Source: Flavobacterium nitrogenifigens (GTDB lineage Bacteria > Bacteroidota > Bacteroidia > Flavobacteriales > Flavobacteriaceae). Taken from it: a stretch of 64,000 nucleotides of DNA. The notes beneath the pieces were generated by a model. That model worked only from the letters and a program-made list of their open reading frames with translations. It was not told the origin of the DNA and ran no database searches. Of the stretch, positions 43,396 through 52,395 are shown in pieces; position 1 is the stretch's first letter; each line of letters opens with the position of its first letter. Position numbers and translations under genes: made by a program. The DNA lies in contig NZ_QJRI01000164.1 of assembly GCF_003254565.1 (NCBI RefSeq), forward strand, positions 1 through 64,000. The letters are read 5' to 3'.

Positions 43396-43842
43396 TTACA
43401 TATAGCCCTTTTCCTTAAAATAACATTCCAAATCTTTTTTAAAAGTTGCCAAATCAAAGTCTTTAATTTTAGTTCTCAAAGTTTCTATTATTTCTAATGA
43501 TTTCAAAATTTCTAAAGACACATATTTTTTAGCTTCAATTTCTGAAAAATTTTTGATTGTTTCAAAATCTAACTTTATGCTATACTCTAGACATTTTTCA
43601 ACTTCATATTCAAACCCCTCACTTTTTACATATTTTTTATCTTTTGTATATTTTGGCAATTTGGGCTTAAAAAATTGTTCAAAAATTGGACTTACACATA
43701 TAATTCCAATTACAATTTCCATTAAATCTTTTCCATATATTTTTTGTGTGAAAGATTTTTCCATCTCATCTGAAAAATCTATCAAAAATCTAGTTTCTTT
43801 TTTTATTTCCGCCGAAGTATATTGAGCTAAACCTAGTTTCAT
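43396..43842 (-). CDS. hypothetical small cytoplasmic protein, possible immunity protein
   Basis: The 148-residue protein has no signal peptide and is predominantly helical and charged (MKLGLAQYTSAEIKKETRFL; KYVSLEILKSLEIIETLRTK). Size, composition and position among single-gene cassettes fit an immunity-type protein, but I cannot name the family. It lies between repeat copy 3 and the inverted copy 4. Confidence 0.55.
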   Translation of the reverse strand: MKLGLAQYTSAEIKKETRFLIDFSDEMEKSFTQKIYGKDLMEIVIGIICVSPIFEQFFKPKLPKYTKDKKYVKSEGFEYEVEKCLEYSIKLDFETIKNFSEIEAKKYVSLEILKSLEIIETLRTKIKDFDLATFKKDLECYFKEKGYM

Positions 43843-43880
43843 ATATTATATTATTAATTATTATCTAAAAATTGGATTTC

Positions 43881-43994
43881 TCCCAGCTCTCCAAAGTCTT
43901 CCTCGCTAGCGCTGCGCAAATGTCTCTGACTTTGCGCAACCTCTAATGCTTCTTAAAAACACAAAACGTCTAAAAAGTCTCTGACTTTTAAAAC
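43881..43994 (-). repeat. cassette-bounding structured repeat, copy 4 (inverted, diverged)
   Basis: Read on the minus strand it has AAAAGTCAGAGACTTTTTAG, a diverged middle, GCGCAAAGTCAGAGACATTT with GCGCA, and a tail resembling ACTTTGGAGAGCTGGGAG. The two GTCAGAGAC-centred hairpins are kept while the middle is replaced. Confidence 0.8.
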
Positions 43995-44003
43995 GAATAC
44001 TAG

Positions 44004-44399
44004 TTATCTATCTTCAAGAGAAATAACTTCTATATTCACCTCTTGGCCATCTTTTAGTTTTTCCTTAGTAAATGCTTCCGAAAAATCTGCCGAACCATAA
44101 ATATTGGGTCCGCTAAGCAAAAAATTATATCCTTCTGTTCCATCAAGCATAATTTTAACTGAACCTGTAGGATCAGTTGTATATTCTGCCACTTTTTTAA
44201 AGGTCTTTTTTATAAAACCAAATCCTTCTTTTCTTACTTCGATTGTATCAAAAGTATTAAGCCTTGGCAATTTCGTTTTACTATCAATTGAATGTATTGT
44301 GATCGTTATTGGATCACTCTTTTTATTACAATTAAAAATTAACAAAGCAAATATAAAAACACATATAAATTTTATTGCTCTAAGGGCATTTGATTTCAT
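44004..44399 (-). CDS. hypothetical lipoprotein
   Basis: I start at MKSNALRAIKFICVFIFALL, three codons inside the longest frame, because the signal peptide and lipobox (LLIFNC) then look regular. The mature part of about 105 residues is beta-rich (ITITIHSIDSKTKLPRLNTF; TTDPTGSVKIMLDGTEGY), reminiscent of a carboxypeptidase-regulatory or transthyretin-like fold. I cannot name the family. It is the last of the four small genes, next to the inverted repeat copy. Confidence 0.6.
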   Translation of the reverse strand: MKSNALRAIKFICVFIFALLIFNCNKKSDPITITIHSIDSKTKLPRLNTFDTIEVRKEGFGFIKKTFKKVAEYTTDPTGSVKIMLDGTEGYNFLLSGPNIYGSADFSEAFTKEKLKDGQEVNIEVISLEDR

Positions 44400-44408
44400 A
44401 AGACACAT

Positions 44409-44721
44409 TTAAAAAATTTAAATATTCCATTAAAAGTAATTTAATATTTGATGTAAAAGGCTGCTTTCTATGGTAAAAATTGCATAACTATTCAATTCAA
44501 GACTGAATTCTTCAATTCCAATCAATTATTACCCCTTAAAAGAGGACACTAAAAAACCAGTCCCCTAAAAAACAACCTCAATTATTATCAAATTTTTAAA
44601 TCTCATAGTTTTTAGAAAATTTTAAGAACCCTTACTTTTCAAATTACTATATTTGGCGCACCTTAAAGAATAATTAATCCCACTTTCTAAGGAACAAAAT
44701 TGTAATTCCTGCTGTAGTTGT
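44409..44721. other. AT-rich gap
   Basis: No repeat family, gene or clear terminator is visible between the cassette array and the small secreted protein. Confidence 0.5.
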
Positions 44722-45081
44722 ATGAAACCCACTAAGTTCATATATATCGTTTTACTTTCGATGCTTTGTTTTTTCAGAGGCACCGAGACGTATTCGCCGA
44801 TTTATACTTTCAGCAGCTGTATTACCTTAGATAGTGTTGCGGCAGACGACACGCAGATTTTTTCTTCCGACTTTTCTTCTTCTAAAAATCTAGAAGTTCA
44901 TTATAAGCTCAAAAAGAAAATGAAATGCAGAGCGACTACTTTAGAACAAAGTACGATCAAAGCTCCGTATCTCAGTAATTTGGTTAATTTCAAGCTTTAT
45001 AAAGAAAGCTTAATCTATGGTATAGCTTCTATATACCATATCGAGAGGCATCCTCACCTTCATTTGTACCAACTTTTCTAG
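44722..45081 (+). CDS. hypothetical small secreted protein
   Basis: The 119-residue frame opens MKPTKFIYIVLLSMLCFFRG, a plausible signal peptide, and continues without low complexity; it ends HIERHPHLHLYQLF. No family is recognised. It lies upstream of, and on the same strand as, the second RND operon and might be its leader gene, though a 217-base gap separates them. Confidence 0.45.
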   Translation: MKPTKFIYIVLLSMLCFFRGTETYSPIYTFSSCITLDSVAADDTQIFSSDFSSSKNLEVHYKLKKKMKCRATTLEQSTIKAPYLSNLVNFKLYKESLIYGIASIYHIERHPHLHLYQLF

Positions 45082-45298
45082 GCTGCAAAATTTCGTCGTT
45101 TTTATATTCTAGTATTCTGGAACAATACCTCATTTACGTATGTGATGGAGCTATTATTGCTATAAAAACATTTCTCTAAAACGGTACTTTTTTAAATAAG
45201 AAGCATCCGTAAACCTTATTATTTTCAAAATCCAAATTCAGACTCCCGATATGTTAGTATCAAGGGAGCACATCTATTTATTCAAAAATTTAAACCTA

Positions 45299-46393
45299 AT
45301 GATGAGCATTTATAAAAATCCATTTCTTTTATGCACCTTGGCTTTATTTGTTTTAGTCTCGTGCGGAGATAAAGCAAAAAAAGATTCAAACAACATAAAA
45401 ACAGTTCCTGTTTACAAGGTAACTTTAAAAGACACTATAGTTTCGAGCAAATTTGTTGCCGATGTACATGCTAAAAACAATGTAGAAATTCACGTTCGTA
45501 TTCCAGGTCTGTTAGACAAAGTTTACGTTAGCGAAGGACAAAAAGTAAAAAAAGGGCAAATCCTTTTCAAAATAAGCGATGTTGAACTTCAGATTCAGCT
45601 TCTAAAAGCCGAAGCCGTTTACAAAAGCGCTAAAGCCGATTTAAGAATTGCAACTGTAGAACTGGAACAGGCGCAAACTCTTTTTAATAAAAAAGTAATT
45701 GCAGATAAAGAATTAGAATTATCTAAAGCAAAAAATGATGCCGCTTCCGCGAAATTGGCTCATGCTGCTGCAGAAAGAAAAGCAATCAACCAACAGATTA
45801 GCTTCACCACTATCCGCGCGCCATTTGACGGAACAATTGACCGTATTCCGTTCAAAGAAGGAAGTTTAGTAGAAAACGGTTCGTTATTGACCACGGTTTC
45901 TCAATTAGACGATGTATACGCGTACTTCTCAATTCCTGAGAATACCTATTTCCAAATGATGGAAGACAAAACTTTAAACACGCAGGGCGATATTAAATTG
46001 GTTTTGCCAAACGGACAAGTTTACGATCAAAAAGGAGAATTAAGAACTGCCGACGGAGAAATCGACAGACAGACGGGTTCTATTCAATACAAAGCAAAAT
46101 TTCACAATCCGCAAGGGTTTATCAAACATGGGACTTCTGGAAAACTGATTATTTCAGAACCAAAAACCAATGCAATTTTAATTCCGCAGAAAGCAGTTTT
46201 TTCTATTCAGGACAAACAATACGTTTTCCGCGTGAACAAAGATGGAGTAGTTAAAATGACGAATGTTACTATCGAAACCACTCTAGATGATGTGTACATC
46301 TTAAATGAAGGTCTAAAAAGCGATGACCTAATCGTGCAAGAAGGCACACAATCATTGAGAGACGGCGATAAAATCAACATGAAACAAATGTAG
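45299..46393 (+). CDS. RND efflux periplasmic adaptor (AcrA-like lipoprotein)
   Basis: I start at MMSIYKNPFLLCTLALFVLV, 16 codons inside the longest frame, because this gives a regular lipobox (LVSC). The protein of about 364 residues has the lipoyl motif EIHVRIPGLLDKVYVSEGQKVKKGQ, an Ala-rich helical hairpin and FTTIRAPFDGTIDRIPFKEGS. It should couple the pump at 46444 to the outer-membrane factor at 49779. The gap to the pump gene is 50 bases. No regulator gene adjoins it upstream. Confidence 0.93.
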   Translation: MMSIYKNPFLLCTLALFVLVSCGDKAKKDSNNIKTVPVYKVTLKDTIVSSKFVADVHAKNNVEIHVRIPGLLDKVYVSEGQKVKKGQILFKISDVELQIQLLKAEAVYKSAKADLRIATVELEQAQTLFNKKVIADKELELSKAKNDAASAKLAHAAAERKAINQQISFTTIRAPFDGTIDRIPFKEGSLVENGSLLTTVSQLDDVYAYFSIPENTYFQMMEDKTLNTQGDIKLVLPNGQVYDQKGELRTADGEIDRQTGSIQYKAKFHNPQGFIKHGTSGKLIISEPKTNAILIPQKAVFSIQDKQYVFRVNKDGVVKMTNVTIETTLDDVYILNEGLKSDDLIVQEGTQSLRDGDKINMKQM

Positions 46394-46443
46394 ATTATCG
46401 ATCTGTAAAACAGTTATTTAATTATTTATCTAAAACATTTAAA

Positions 46444-49400
46444 ATGATAGAGTTATTTATCAGGAGGAAAATATTGTCATTAATCATCTCGGTTATGATA
46501 GTCCTTCTGGGATTGCTGGCGTTGTTTCAGCTCCCTATTACCCAATTCCCAGATATTGTACCACCGTCTGTAACCGTTACAGCAAAATATACAGGAGCAA
46601 ACGCAGAGGTTTCGGCCAATGCCGTCGCCCTTCCGCTAGAAAGAGCCATAAATGGTGTGCCTGGAATGACGTATATGTCAACCGTAACTTCCAACGATGG
46701 TTTGACTTTAATTCAGGTTTTCTTTGAAGTAGGAACCGATCCCGATTTGGCTGCTGTGAACGTTCAGAATAGGGTTACCACGATTTTAGATGAACTTCCA
46801 GAAGAGGTAATTCGTGCCGGGGTTACAACCGAAAAAGAGGTAAACAGTATGTTGATGTATTTGAACATTACGAGTACCGACAAAACTCAGGATGAGCAGT
46901 TTATCTTCAACTTTACCGATATTAATATTCTTCAGGAATTAAAGCGTATTGATGGTGTCGGACGTGCCGAAATCATGGGACAAAAAGAATATTCGATGCG
47001 TGTCTGGCTGGATCCAGAAAAGATGCTTTCGTATAATATTTCTGCAAATGAAGTTATTGTTTCACTTCAAAAACAAAACATTTCTGCTGCTCCGGGTAAA
47101 GTTGGTGAAGGTTCAGGACAAATGAACAACCAACTGCAATACGTAATTAAATACGGCGGAAAATTCTTTGAACCAAAACAATATGAAGAAATTCCGTTAA
47201 GAGCCAATCCAGACGGAACAATTTTAAGATTGAAAGACATTTCGAAAATTGAATTTGGTGCGATGAGTTACGGAATGGTTTCTAAAACCGATGGAAAACC
47301 TTCTGCATCAATCATGTTGAAACAACGTCCAGGTTCGAATGCTTCAGAGGTTATTGCTAGCGTAAAAGAGAAAATGGCTGAACTGAAAGTCTCTTCTTTT
47401 CCTCCTGGAATGGAATTCAATATTGCATACGACGTTTCGCGTTTCCTTGACGCTTCTATTCATGAAGTATTAAGAACTTTGGTTGAAGCCTTTATTTTGG
47501 TAGCTTTCGTCGTTTTCCTTTTCCTTCAAGATTGGAGATCGACTTTAATTCCAGTATTGGCAGTTCCTGTGGCACTTATTGGTTCGTTTACTTTTATGTC
47601 GATGATGGGATTCTCAATAAACTTATTGACGCTTTTCGCTTTAGTTCTTTCGATCGGAATTGTAGTTGATAACGCGATTGTCGTCGTCGAAGCCGTTCAC
47701 GTAAAAATCTCCGAAGAACATATGTCGCCAATGGAAGCTACCATTAGCGCCATGAAAGAAATTACAGGTGCCGTTATTGCAATTACGATTGTAATGGCTG
47801 CCGTATTTATTCCGGTTGCTTTCTTGAGCGGTCCGGTTGGGGTTTTCTATAGGCAGTTCTCTTTAACAATGGCCATTAGTATTGTAATTTCGGGTATTAA
47901 TGCCCTTACCCTTACTCCTGCTCTTTGTGCAATTATGCTAAAAGCGCACGATCCTAACAAAGAAAAAAAATCGCTTTTAGATCGTTTCTTCCACAGATTC
48001 AACCATTGGTTTGATAATATCACTTCAAAATACATCAAAGTATTAGTAAAATTTGCTGATCGTAATACCGTTACTGTTGGTTTATTGGTGTTGTTTTGCG
48101 TATTAACTTGGGGAACAACCAAATTTTTAGCATCTGGATTTATCCCGACTGAAGATCAGGGAATGGTTTATGTAAGTGTTACAACTCCACAAGGAGCAAC
48201 AGTAGAACGTACTGAAAAAGCTTTGGACGAAGTAACCAAAATTGCTCAAGGAATTAAAGGTGTAGACAACGTAACGACTCTTGCGGGATACAGTATTGTA
48301 ACCGAAATCGCAGGAGCTTCTTATGGAATGGGAATGATCAACTTGAAAGACTGGAGCGAACGTGATATTTCGGTAACTGAATTCATGGCGGAACTTACAG
48401 AAAAAACCAAAAACATTTCCGATGCGCAAATCGAGATTTTTGCACCGCCAACCGTTCCCGGTTTTGGTAACACGAGTGGTTTTGAGCTTCGTTTGCTGGA
48501 TAAATCTGGAGGAAGTATTACCAATACCGATAAAGTAACCAAAGAATTCATCAAAGAACTAAATGCTTCGCCAGAAATTCAGAACTCTTTCTCAAGTTTT
48601 GATGCCACTTTCCCGCAGTATTTAATTCATATTGATTACGATTTGGCGGCCAAAAAAGGAATTTCGGTAGACAATGCCATGTCGACTTTACAAACTATGT
48701 TAGGTTCTTTTTATGCAACCAATTTTATCCGTTTTTCTCAAATGTATAAAGTAATGGTTCAGGCAAGTCCACAATTCCGTCAAAATCCAGAAAGTATTTT
48801 GGATATGTATTTGAAGAATGAAGCAGGCGAAATGGTTCCGTTTTCTACTTTCATCAAATTAGAAAGAGTTTACGGTCCTGAGGTTTTAACGCGTTATAAT
48901 ATGTACATGTCAGCCATGATTAACGGTGAACCAGCCGAAGGTTACAGCTCTGGAGATGCCATTGCCGCTGTTGAAAAAATTGCTGCCGAAAAATTGCCAA
49001 GCCGTTTCGAATTGGAATGGTCTGGTATGACGCGTGAAGAGATTTTATCAGGAAACCAAACCATCTACATTTTTGCGCTTTGTATACTTTTTGTATACTT
49101 ATTATTGGCCGCACAATACGAAAGTTTATTGCTTCCGTTCCCAGTATTATTAAGTCTTCCTGTTGGAGTTTTCGGTTCTTATATTGCACTTGTAATGGTT
49201 GGACTGGACAATAACATCTATGCCCAAGTAGCACTCGTCATGCTGATTGGTCTGCTCGCCAAAAATGCCATTCTGATTGTAGAATTCGCCATGGCGCAAA
49301 ACAAACTCGGACGTGATATTGTCGAAGCAGCAATTGAAGGAGCAAGACTTCGTTTCAGACCAATTTTGATGACCTCATTTGCTTTTATTTCAGGATTGAT

Positions 49401-49560
49401 TCCGTTGTGTATTGCTTCTGGTGCGGGTGCAATTGGTAACCGTTCGATCGGAACAGCAGCTGCGGGCGGAATGTTAATCGGAACTGTGTTTGGTCTTTTG
49501 ATTATTCCAGGACTTTACATACTGTTTGCAAAATTGGAAAAACGAATGAGTAAATCTTAA
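46444..49560 (+). CDS. RND (HAE1-type) efflux pump
   Basis: The 1038-residue protein is full length. The proton-relay Lys is present (GLLAKNAILIVEFA), and TM4 reads GIVVDNAIVVVEAVH: Asp409 followed by Asn410 where AcrB and the other pump in this window have a second Asp. Asn at this place occurs in other RND members, so the pump is probably active but with a different relay. It is the second gene of adaptor-pump-channel, though a repeat lies between it and the channel gene. Confidence 0.94.
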   Translation: MIELFIRRKILSLIISVMIVLLGLLALFQLPITQFPDIVPPSVTVTAKYTGANAEVSANAVALPLERAINGVPGMTYMSTVTSNDGLTLIQVFFEVGTDPDLAAVNVQNRVTTILDELPEEVIRAGVTTEKEVNSMLMYLNITSTDKTQDEQFIFNFTDINILQELKRIDGVGRAEIMGQKEYSMRVWLDPEKMLSYNISANEVIVSLQKQNISAAPGKVGEGSGQMNNQLQYVIKYGGKFFEPKQYEEIPLRANPDGTILRLKDISKIEFGAMSYGMVSKTDGKPSASIMLKQRPGSNASEVIASVKEKMAELKVSSFPPGMEFNIAYDVSRFLDASIHEVLRTLVEAFILVAFVVFLFLQDWRSTLIPVLAVPVALIGSFTFMSMMGFSINLLTLFALVLSIGIVVDNAIVVVEAVHVKISEEHMSPMEATISAMKEITGAVIAITIVMAAVFIPVAFLSGPVGVFYRQFSLTMAISIVISGINALTLTPALCAIMLKAHDPNKEKKSLLDRFFHRFNHWFDNITSKYIKVLVKFADRNTVTVGLLVLFCVLTWGTTKFLASGFIPTEDQGMVYVSVTTPQGATVERTEKALDEVTKIAQGIKGVDNVTTLAGYSIVTEIAGASYGMGMINLKDWSERDISVTEFMAELTEKTKNISDAQIEIFAPPTVPGFGNTSGFELRLLDKSGGSITNTDKVTKEFIKELNASPEIQNSFSSFDATFPQYLIHIDYDLAAKKGISVDNAMSTLQTMLGSFYATNFIRFSQMYKVMVQASPQFRQNPESILDMYLKNEAGEMVPFSTFIKLERVYGPEVLTRYNMYMSAMINGEPAEGYSSGDAIAAVEKIAAEKLPSRFELEWSGMTREEILSGNQTIYIFALCILFVYLLLAAQYESLLLPFPVLLSLPVGVFGSYIALVMVGLDNNIYAQVALVMLIGLLAKNAILIVEFAMAQNKLGRDIVEAAIEGARLRFRPILMTSFAFISGLIPLCIASGAGAIGNRSIGTAAAGGMLIGTVFGLLIIPGLYILFAKLEKRMSKS

Positions 49561-49573
49561 TGTATAATTTTTT

Positions 49574-49735
49574 AAACACATAGAATCATTCCCGATAGCT
49601 ATCGGGATTAAAAAGCGTAAAAAAGGCGTTTCACTAGCATAAACGCACATAGCTATGTGTTAAAAACTAGTTTCTTTCAACTCCCTTTTTTTGAGAAAGA
49701 ATCCCGATAGCTATCGGGAATGTTTCTATGTGTTA
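49574..49735. repeat. fold-back repeat family A with the 16-bp palindrome in both arms
   Basis: Left arm starts AACACATAGAATCATT, right arm ends AATGTTTCTATGTGTT. Each arm carries CCCGATAGCTATCGGG (49591-49606 and 49703-49718) at matching positions. The centre has AAAAGGCGTTTCACTAGC, CACATAGCTATGTG and AACTAGTTTC as in the other copies. It sits between the pump and outer-membrane factor genes. Confidence 0.88.
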
Positions 49736-49778
49736 AAATAAAATTTTAGACAAAAGATAGAACAAAATAAATTAAACA

Positions 49779-51269
49779 ATGAAAGAGATATTAAATCAAT
49801 ATAAAAATACTGATGTGCAGTTTCTAAGGACAACCAAAAGTGCCGTTGTAATAACCGGAATTTTACTTTTGACAGCTTGTTCTGCACCAAAAGTCAGTAC
49901 AAAACTAGACGCTGCAAAGCTTCCAGAAAATTTTGATGCACAAAGAAAAGAAACATCAAACGAGACTTTTATTCCATTAAAAACAGAAACCTTTTTTAAA
50001 GATCCAAAATTAGAAGCTTTATTAAAGAAAGCCATTGCCAAGAATCCTGATTATTTAATCATGCAGGAAAGAATTCTTATTGCCAATTCGCATTTAAAAG
50101 TGGCAAAACTGGCGCTTCTTCCCTCTTTAGATTTTGTTGCCGATGCTTCTGGAACACATTACGGAAAATATACGATGGAAGGCGTTGGTAACTTTGATAC
50201 TAACTTCTCTCAGAATATTACAGACAAACAAAAAATCAACGAAAATGTTTCTCCTAACTTTTTTCTAGGAGCAAAAGTTTCTTGGGAAGCTGATATCTGG
50301 GGAAAATTAAGCAATCGTAAAAAAGCGGCTCAACAGCGATTTTTTGCTTCTCAACAAGGAATGCGTTTGTTGCAAACACGTCTTTTAAGTGATGTTGCCG
50401 ACTTATATTTCAAACTGATTGCATTAGACAAACAAAAGTCTATTTACGATAACAACTTAAAAACACAGGAAAGAGCTCTTGATATTGTATCGGCACAAAG
50501 ATCTGTTGGAAAAGCTACAGAATTGGCTGTACAGCAATTTAATGCCCAAAACAATAACATTCATGCTGAAGCTTCAGAACTGCATTTAAGCATTGATCAG
50601 ACCGAGAAAGCTTTATTGACGCTTTTGGGTGAATATGGCGGAAAAATTGACCGAAGCAGTGACTTTCTAGCTGGTCATTTAGAAGTTTTAAACCAAAAAA
50701 TAAGTGTGGATTCTATCATTCATAAAAGACCAGATGTATCTGAAGCTTACTTCGAATTATTAGCAAGTAATGCCGATGCTAAATCGGCTCGCGCTGCCTT
50801 TTTCCCAACGGTAAATCTAGGCGGTTATGCAGGTTTCAATTCGTTTTCGTTCAACACTTTATTTGATGCTGGTTCTTTCGCTTGGCAGTTATTAGGAGGT
50901 TTAACAGCTCCTGTTTTCAATAAAGGACAGATCAAACAGGAATTTTATGTTTCGAACAGAAGACAGGAAATCTCATTCCTTCAATATCAAAATGCAGTGA
51001 CAACAGCGTTCAACGAATTAAGCGCTTTACTGCACCGAAACGAAGCTTACGAAGATGTTTTAAAATATAAATTGAACGAAATTGATCATCTAGAAATTGC
51101 CGTAAATGTCTCAAACGATCTGTATTTGAGCGGTTATGCCAATTATCTCGAAATCATCAATGCGCAAAAAAATAAATTGCAGGCCGAATTGGATTTTGTT
51201 GATATCCAACTTCGAAATGCAAACTCACAAGTATTGCTGTACAAAGCTTTAGGCGGAGGAATAAATTAG
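49779..51269 (+). CDS. RND efflux outer-membrane factor (TolC/OprM-like lipoprotein)
   Basis: The 496-residue protein has a lipobox (LLTAC, Cys near residue 34), the two OEP coiled-coil repeats and the family motif HKRPDVSEAYFELLAS. The N-terminal leader before the signal is long (MKEILNQYKNTDVQFLRTTK); a later start is possible, but no better ATG is near. It completes the second RND system. The 218-base gap from the pump holds a fold-back repeat, so expression may be partly uncoupled. Confidence 0.92.
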   Translation: MKEILNQYKNTDVQFLRTTKSAVVITGILLLTACSAPKVSTKLDAAKLPENFDAQRKETSNETFIPLKTETFFKDPKLEALLKKAIAKNPDYLIMQERILIANSHLKVAKLALLPSLDFVADASGTHYGKYTMEGVGNFDTNFSQNITDKQKINENVSPNFFLGAKVSWEADIWGKLSNRKKAAQQRFFASQQGMRLLQTRLLSDVADLYFKLIALDKQKSIYDNNLKTQERALDIVSAQRSVGKATELAVQQFNAQNNNIHAEASELHLSIDQTEKALLTLLGEYGGKIDRSSDFLAGHLEVLNQKISVDSIIHKRPDVSEAYFELLASNADAKSARAAFFPTVNLGGYAGFNSFSFNTLFDAGSFAWQLLGGLTAPVFNKGQIKQEFYVSNRRQEISFLQYQNAVTTAFNELSALLHRNEAYEDVLKYKLNEIDHLEIAVNVSNDLYLSGYANYLEIINAQKNKLQAELDFVDIQLRNANSQVLLYKALGGGIN

Positions 51270-51331
51270 TTTATATGTTGGTCAAAAATGGCTTCTGTTT
51301 ATAATAGCTCATCGCAGAGGTTATTTTTAAG

Positions 51332-51362
51332 TCCCGTTTCTATTTTGAAACGGGATTTTTTT
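51332..51362 (+). terminator. terminator of the second RND operon
   Basis: TCCCGTTTC (51332-51340) pairs with GAAACGGGA (51347-51355) and is followed by TTTTTTT. Confidence 0.9.
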
Positions 51363-51398
51363 ATTAAAACATGACCCGTAGAACTAAATTATTTTAAC

Positions 51399-51592
51399 AC
51401 ATAGATAAAAGCCATATATTTTACCGCAAAGTCCGCAAAAGATTTTACGCAAAGTGCACAAAGTTTTGTACAATCATTATAATGAAAAAGTTCGCAAAAC
51501 CTTGTGAGGGCATAGCTTTGCGAACTTAAAATATCGATTAGGATTAGTCTCAAAATAAAAATCTCTTTGCGAACTTTGCGTTAATTTTTATG
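51399..51592. repeat. family A arm fused to a family B fold-back
   Basis: AACACATAGATAAAAGCC at 51399 looks like a truncated family A arm. It is followed by a family B element from TTTTACCGCAAAGTCCGCAA to CTTTGCGAACTTTGCGTTAA. No gene is seen between 51270 and 51677. Confidence 0.6.
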
Positions 51593-51677
51593 CCCTTCAA
51601 CAGGAAAGCTATTGTTTTTTTATCGAAATTTTTCGGTTACATTTAACAACTATTATCTTTATTCCAAAAAACAAAAA

Positions 51678-52238
51678 ATGGATATTTCCAAAATTCTCGA
51701 TTACATACACGAACTTCCTGAGCAGTCTAAGCTTGCTTTGCAAAACAATGTCACCGAAATTGCTTTTGCTAAAGGTCATATTTTGCTAAAAGCCAATAAA
51801 GTAGAATCTAATATTTATTTTATAAAAAAAGGATTGGTGCGAGCATATGTAGAAAGAGATAATGAAGTTACGTTTTGGTTTGGAAAAGAAGGCGAAACCA
51901 TTATTTCGATGAAAAGTTATGTGGAAGATCAGCCTGGTTATGAAACCATCGAACTTTTGGAAGACTGCGAATTGTACGAACTCAAAACAGAAAATCTGAG
52001 AAAACTCTTTAATGAAGATGTTCACATTGCCAATTGGGGACGAAAATTTGCCGAAAAAGAATTGATAAAAACCGAAGAACGTTTGATTTCTAAACAGTTC
52101 AAAAACGCTTCTGAACGCTATTTGGAATTAATGAAAGATCATCCTGAATTACTGCAAAGAGTACAATTAGGACATATTGCTTCTTATTTAGGTATTACGC
52201 AAGTCAGTTTAAGCAGAATTCGTGCAGAATTAAAATAA
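51678..52238 (+). CDS. Crp/Fnr-family transcriptional regulator
   Basis: I start at the ATG giving MDISKILDYIHELPEQSKLA; the longer frame needs TTG. The 186-residue protein has a cyclic-nucleotide-binding-like beta roll (about residues 15-110, KGHILLKANKVESNIYFIKKGLVRAYV) and a C-terminal winged HTH (RVQLGHIASYLGITQVSLSRIRAEL). No Fe-S cysteine cluster is present, so it is not an Fnr-type oxygen sensor, and the classic cAMP-binding RxxSE motif is not evident. It may control the SMR transporter gene downstream, which is separated from it by a family A repeat. Confidence 0.88.
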   Translation: MDISKILDYIHELPEQSKLALQNNVTEIAFAKGHILLKANKVESNIYFIKKGLVRAYVERDNEVTFWFGKEGETIISMKSYVEDQPGYETIELLEDCELYELKTENLRKLFNEDVHIANWGRKFAEKELIKTEERLISKQFKNASERYLELMKDHPELLQRVQLGHIASYLGITQVSLSRIRAELK

Positions 52239-52258
52239 CAGTTAGTGTAAATTATTTT

Positions 52259-52395
52259 AACACATAGAAACATAGCTTTTAGAAACTTTAAAAAAGGCGT
52301 TTCACTAATTTGAACACACATAGCTATGTGTGAAAGCTAGCTTTTTCTCCAATCTTATAAAAGGAGCAATTAAAAAATCTATGTTTCTATGTGTT
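52259..52395. repeat. fold-back repeat family A
   Basis: AACACATAGAAACATAG (52259-52275) and perfect complement CTATGTTTCTATGTGTT (52379-52395), with AAAAAGGCGTTTCACTAA and the palindrome CACATAGCTATGTG (52317-52330) inside. Confidence 0.92.

Noticed and set aside
41800..43994. Repeats between small genes as integron attC sites
   Set aside because: The hairpin arms do not show the usual attC core sites (RYYYAAC and GTTRRRY) in the right places, and no integron integrase is in the window. The cassette idea is kept, the classical integron is not.
41800..43994. CRISPR array
   Set aside because: Repeats are over 80 bases, spaced by 600-700 bases of coding sequence, and no cas genes are present.
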